This document shows, one piece after another, positions 60,706-64,000 of a stretch of 64,000 bases of DNA. The first letter of the stretch is position 1, and the number at the start of each line of letters is the position of its first letter. The stretch lies in contig OY741280.1 in NCBI GenBank assembly GCA_963514095.1, positions 9,809,964-9,873,963 of the forward strand, written 5' to 3'. The notes below the pieces were generated by a model. The model searched no databases, had not been told where the DNA came from, and saw only the letters and a list, made by a program, of their open reading frames with translations. Origin of the DNA: Eutrigla gurnardus (lineage: Eukaryota; Chordata; Actinopteri; Perciformes; Triglidae). Position numbers and translations under genes: made by a program.

Positions 60706-62901
60706 ATTTGTTCTTTGTCTCCATCGCTGCAGCCATGACTTCTCATTTCTCGTGGTTTAAGCCTGAGGAAAACCAGGTTTTGCTGCTGCAGCTTCTCGGG
60801 TTTGGTAGTTTGTCATAAGCTTCGAGGAGACTACGTTTGTCATGTTATGGTTGGTGCATGCAGCCAGTTAGCCAACCCAATGCAGTTGGGTTCCTGCAGG
60901 GCAAAACAACTTTGTGAAGTAATATTGTAAAGAGTATTTTTTTTAAAAAGAAAGAATTTAAGTGGTGCAACTAGCTTAATCAACAGCTGACCTAACAAAC
61001 TGAGCAGAACAGCTAGCTCAAGCAGCCCTAGCCAACTATAAATAAAAACACTAAAGACTGGCAAGATGAGACAAACCAAGACCGCAGTGCAATTAGAGTC
61101 TCGTCTGTCCTTAAACTCCATCAAATAGCGAAACAGCCGGGATTATCGCTGTACTCAACGGCAATCTCAGAGAGTCTGCCGCTTCTGCACGCCAACAGCA
61201 CGGAGAGCAAGGCTATAAAATGACGGCTGGGACATAGTCTTAGACTGCATGGAAGCTATAATGGCGTATCACACATTTGCAAAATAACCGGACCGCTGCG
61301 ATGTTGAAGGTGGACAGCTCTCGAACGGATGGCAGCCAACCTACAATAGGACGTTTTCAAAGTATTTGTTTGTGGTCTTTCATCGCAGAATTGCATTTTC
61401 ACCCATAAAGTAAGCTATTATTCACACTTTACCCGCGCAGACACCTCATTGAAACAAATCAATCATCCCCATGATCTAGGATTGTGCACCAACTAGAGTC
61501 TTTTGGCAAGCACAGACCAGATTTTGCTACGTATGTGTTGTACCCCAATGATATGACTACGTGACTTTACCTCTTTTTTTAGCCTCCATGACTGGCAACC
61601 GGAACATCGGCCTGAACACGGAAGGGGAAGCTCACAGAAGCCGAGGACTGCAGACTCGAGGCATATTTAATGTTATTGGGAACGTACAGATACTCACTTA
61701 ATCTGCCTCATTGCAAAATTGTAAATTACAGCAGATCGGCCACATCCAAGCTCTTTAAATATAGTATCATCTTTATTATGAAGTCAGTACCTGGTCCTTC
61801 AGCTGTTCAGTACTTTCCAAATGTAAGCTCTTCACGTTCATTTCACCAAGAAGCAGCAGTCAGAGGTCAGCAGGACGACTCAGCACTTCACCCTGGGTGC
61901 AGGTTGGGGAGGGGTGAGAGATGGAGGAACAGAGAGGGAAAGCCCAGATACCCCAATCCCCCCAAGAGAGGACCAGTAGGCTGTGTGTGACAGTCATGGG
62001 GACGTGGGCATAATGAGGATGCATCACTGCAGCAATGAGGTGCTCTATCACAGGCAAACACACACACACATGCCGGCAAACACAAGCAGGCACACTCCGA
62101 CTGTGCACCCGCATCACCAAAGGCCCACACAGACGTCAAATTATCCTCAAACACTGCTGATCATGGCAGGGGACGTCAAAGGAGCCGTAATCTCAGCCCA
62201 ATTTCCACTGTAAAAGTCAAGGTGCCAGCTCAGTGTGACTGTGGGAACAGGCTTCGCCTTACACTCTGCTCTGGAGTCTAGTTGATAATTCTCTGGGAAA
62301 GAAGGGGCACAACTTTCCCTGTCGCCCTCACCCACCGCCATTGCTGAGCAGTAAAGCGGCTAGCGTGCAGTAAAATAAAATGAGGTGTGGAGAGAATTGG
62401 ACCGATCTGCAAAGCCATGCGGCGGGGGTCGTAAAATAATAACACTCCGTCGTAAAACAGAGTGCTTATTAAATCATTTTTAAACAATATCGCGCAATGC
62501 GGTGTGCTCCGTGAGCCGTTCCACAAACAACGCACCAAAAAAAAAAAAAAGATCTCATGGGGAAAGCAGCTGAACAATCAAATGAAATTTAATAAGTTGA
62601 TCATCGTCAAAACGCTGAGTAAGACTTTTGGGAGGCCTCGGTGACTGAGATCATCCCAGCACTATCAATAAAGTGACACTTGGCCATTATGTGGCCATTA
62701 CTTGGACTTTAACTGACAACTGGACATCAGAGGAGCAGGGGAGTGCAGCCCCCTGTTAGTGTTCTCTGTGTGGTGGTGGCAACATACACAACAATGCACA
62801 AGGTCATGCATGTCTACACACGTGTGGAGGCCTAGCAGCATATGAAATTTGGGAATTTCAACCCAAAATAATGACTAGGCTGGTGAACTCGTGGGCATGT
62901 G

Positions 62902-62955
<54 letters not shown>
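62902..62955 (+). repeat. (CA)n microsatellite
   Basis: Uninterrupted CA repeat of about 54 bp in intergenic DNA. Confidence 0.95.
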
Positions 62956-62957
<2 letters not shown>

Positions 62958-63893
62958 TTCACACTTGCTGGGTGCTGCAGTGAACAGATTTCTGCAGCCA
63001 TGGAGGGCTGACAAAGGAGTGTAACTCTGACAGGAGGCTCCGTATGAATTTGTGCATCGGTACAGTTAATGACAGGATGTAGAGTCACGCCGCTCAGGAA
63101 GAAATAAAGCATGGGTTGCACTTTACTTTACATGACAAAACAGCAGTTGACCTTGCACAATGGAATTACAGGAAAATCATGTTTCTGACCACCAACAGTA
63201 TATCAAACAATTCCACGGTCTTTGTTTTGATAAAGATCATGTGTTGTATTAGTTACGTGAATGACCCAGGACCAAGCGACTCAAACAAGCAGTCAAATCG
63301 CTACCAAGAAAGGAATAAGAGCTGCTGATCTTCAGATTACTTCCATGCTGCTTCCCTAGAGAGGTTGTTATCATAAAAGAATGGATCGCAATTACAAATG
63401 AAGGTCAAACAGAGGCAGCAAGTAAGATGACATTAGGACGTTAGGTTGGGATGCAGCTGGAATTATCATTCTGAAATCACCACCATTGGTCATTGTGTCC
63501 TCTTGTATCCAGACATGAGGAGAGGATTCCTCACCTGAGCATTTCATTGTGAATGATCAGAGTAACAAACCACATCAGTGTCAAATGGTCTGAGCATCCT
63601 CGCTCCATCAATCAAGGAGAGAATACTGAACTACGGATATCAACAATTTGTCAAAACTGGGGTATAAAAAATCAAATGCTGGCTCACACCCAGTCTGAAA
63701 ATCAATGTTTTGCTTAAGGCTCCTAATTTATAAAGCAGGATGCAAAACACCTGCATGCTCTTTGCTACTGTACAATGCTAACGCTGTTTTCGAATGAGGT
63801 GCAGGCTACTTCAGGTCATTATCCTGTCATGTGTACTCCACAACCAGCTAATCTCCAGCTTTTCCAACATTTTGGAAAAATGTCCCCATTGTC

Positions 63894-63896
<3 letters not shown>

Positions 63897-63959
<63 letters not shown>

Positions 63960-64000
63960 ATCCATCCATTTTCTACCGCTTATCCTGTATTTAGGGTCGC
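63897..64000 (+). repeat. (TA)n followed by the start of a teleost repeat
   Basis: A 61-bp (TA)n tract runs into tandem CCAT units and then TTTTCTACCGCTTATCCTGT plus TTAGGGTCGC. This is the usual beginning of an abundant fish interspersed repeat, truncated by the window edge. Confidence 0.6.

Noticed and set aside
61560..61700. Possible exon start after a TTTTTTTAG acceptor, with an ATG frame MTGNRNIGLN
   Set aside because: The frame closes after about 39 codons, no donor or partner exon is evident, and it matches nothing known to me; at most a non-coding RNA exon.

Overview
The window is nuclear DNA of a ray-finned fish, most likely a spiny-rayed teleost. The evidence is the vertebrate gene trio jazf1 / tax1bp1 / hibadh with short introns, very dense (CA)n and (GT)n microsatellites, and several short repeats I recognise as teleost SINE/LINE tails. 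The same order (JAZF1, TAX1BP1, HIBADH, then EVX1 and the HOXA cluster) is the vertebrate arrangement on human 7p15, so the right-hand end should face evx1/hoxa. No evx1 or hox exon lies inside the window. Teleosts often keep two copies of these genes from the teleost genome duplication, and I cannot tell the a from the b copy here.

Layout. 1-3364: part of jazf1 intron 1; exon 1 lies upstream of the window. 3365-7082: jazf1 coding exons 2-5 (+), with a long 3' UTR to about 9755. 9832-27116: tax1bp1 on the minus strand, tail to tail with jazf1; 16 coding exons give an in-frame 956-residue protein. About 27117-29159: the 5' intron/leader of tax1bp1 and the divergent space to hibadh. 29160-48825: hibadh (+), 8 coding exons, 327 residues, with a 10.2-kb intron 4; its 3' UTR runs to about 50.12 kb. 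50.13-64 kb: gene-poor DNA toward evx1, with microsatellites, candidate regulatory DNA and two weak coding-like segments on the minus strand.

Function. The three genes do not form one pathway. JAZF1 is a nuclear zinc-finger cofactor, TAX1BP1 is a ubiquitin-binding autophagy and NF-kB adaptor, and HIBADH is a mitochondrial valine-catabolism enzyme. Their linkage is ancient synteny beside the HOXA/EVX1 regulatory landscape.

I found no bacterial-type system, CRISPR array, tRNA or rRNA. The observations most worth a second look are: the loss of both PPxY motifs and an acidic expansion in tax1bp1; the near-abutting tails of jazf1 and tax1bp1; (CA)n and (TG)n repeats placed directly at splice sites; a dispersed repeat family with about five copies; and an unexplained minus-strand coding-like cluster at 51.2-51.8 kb. 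All exon boundaries were placed by eye from GT/AG sites, reading frame and recalled human protein sequences. No search was run.
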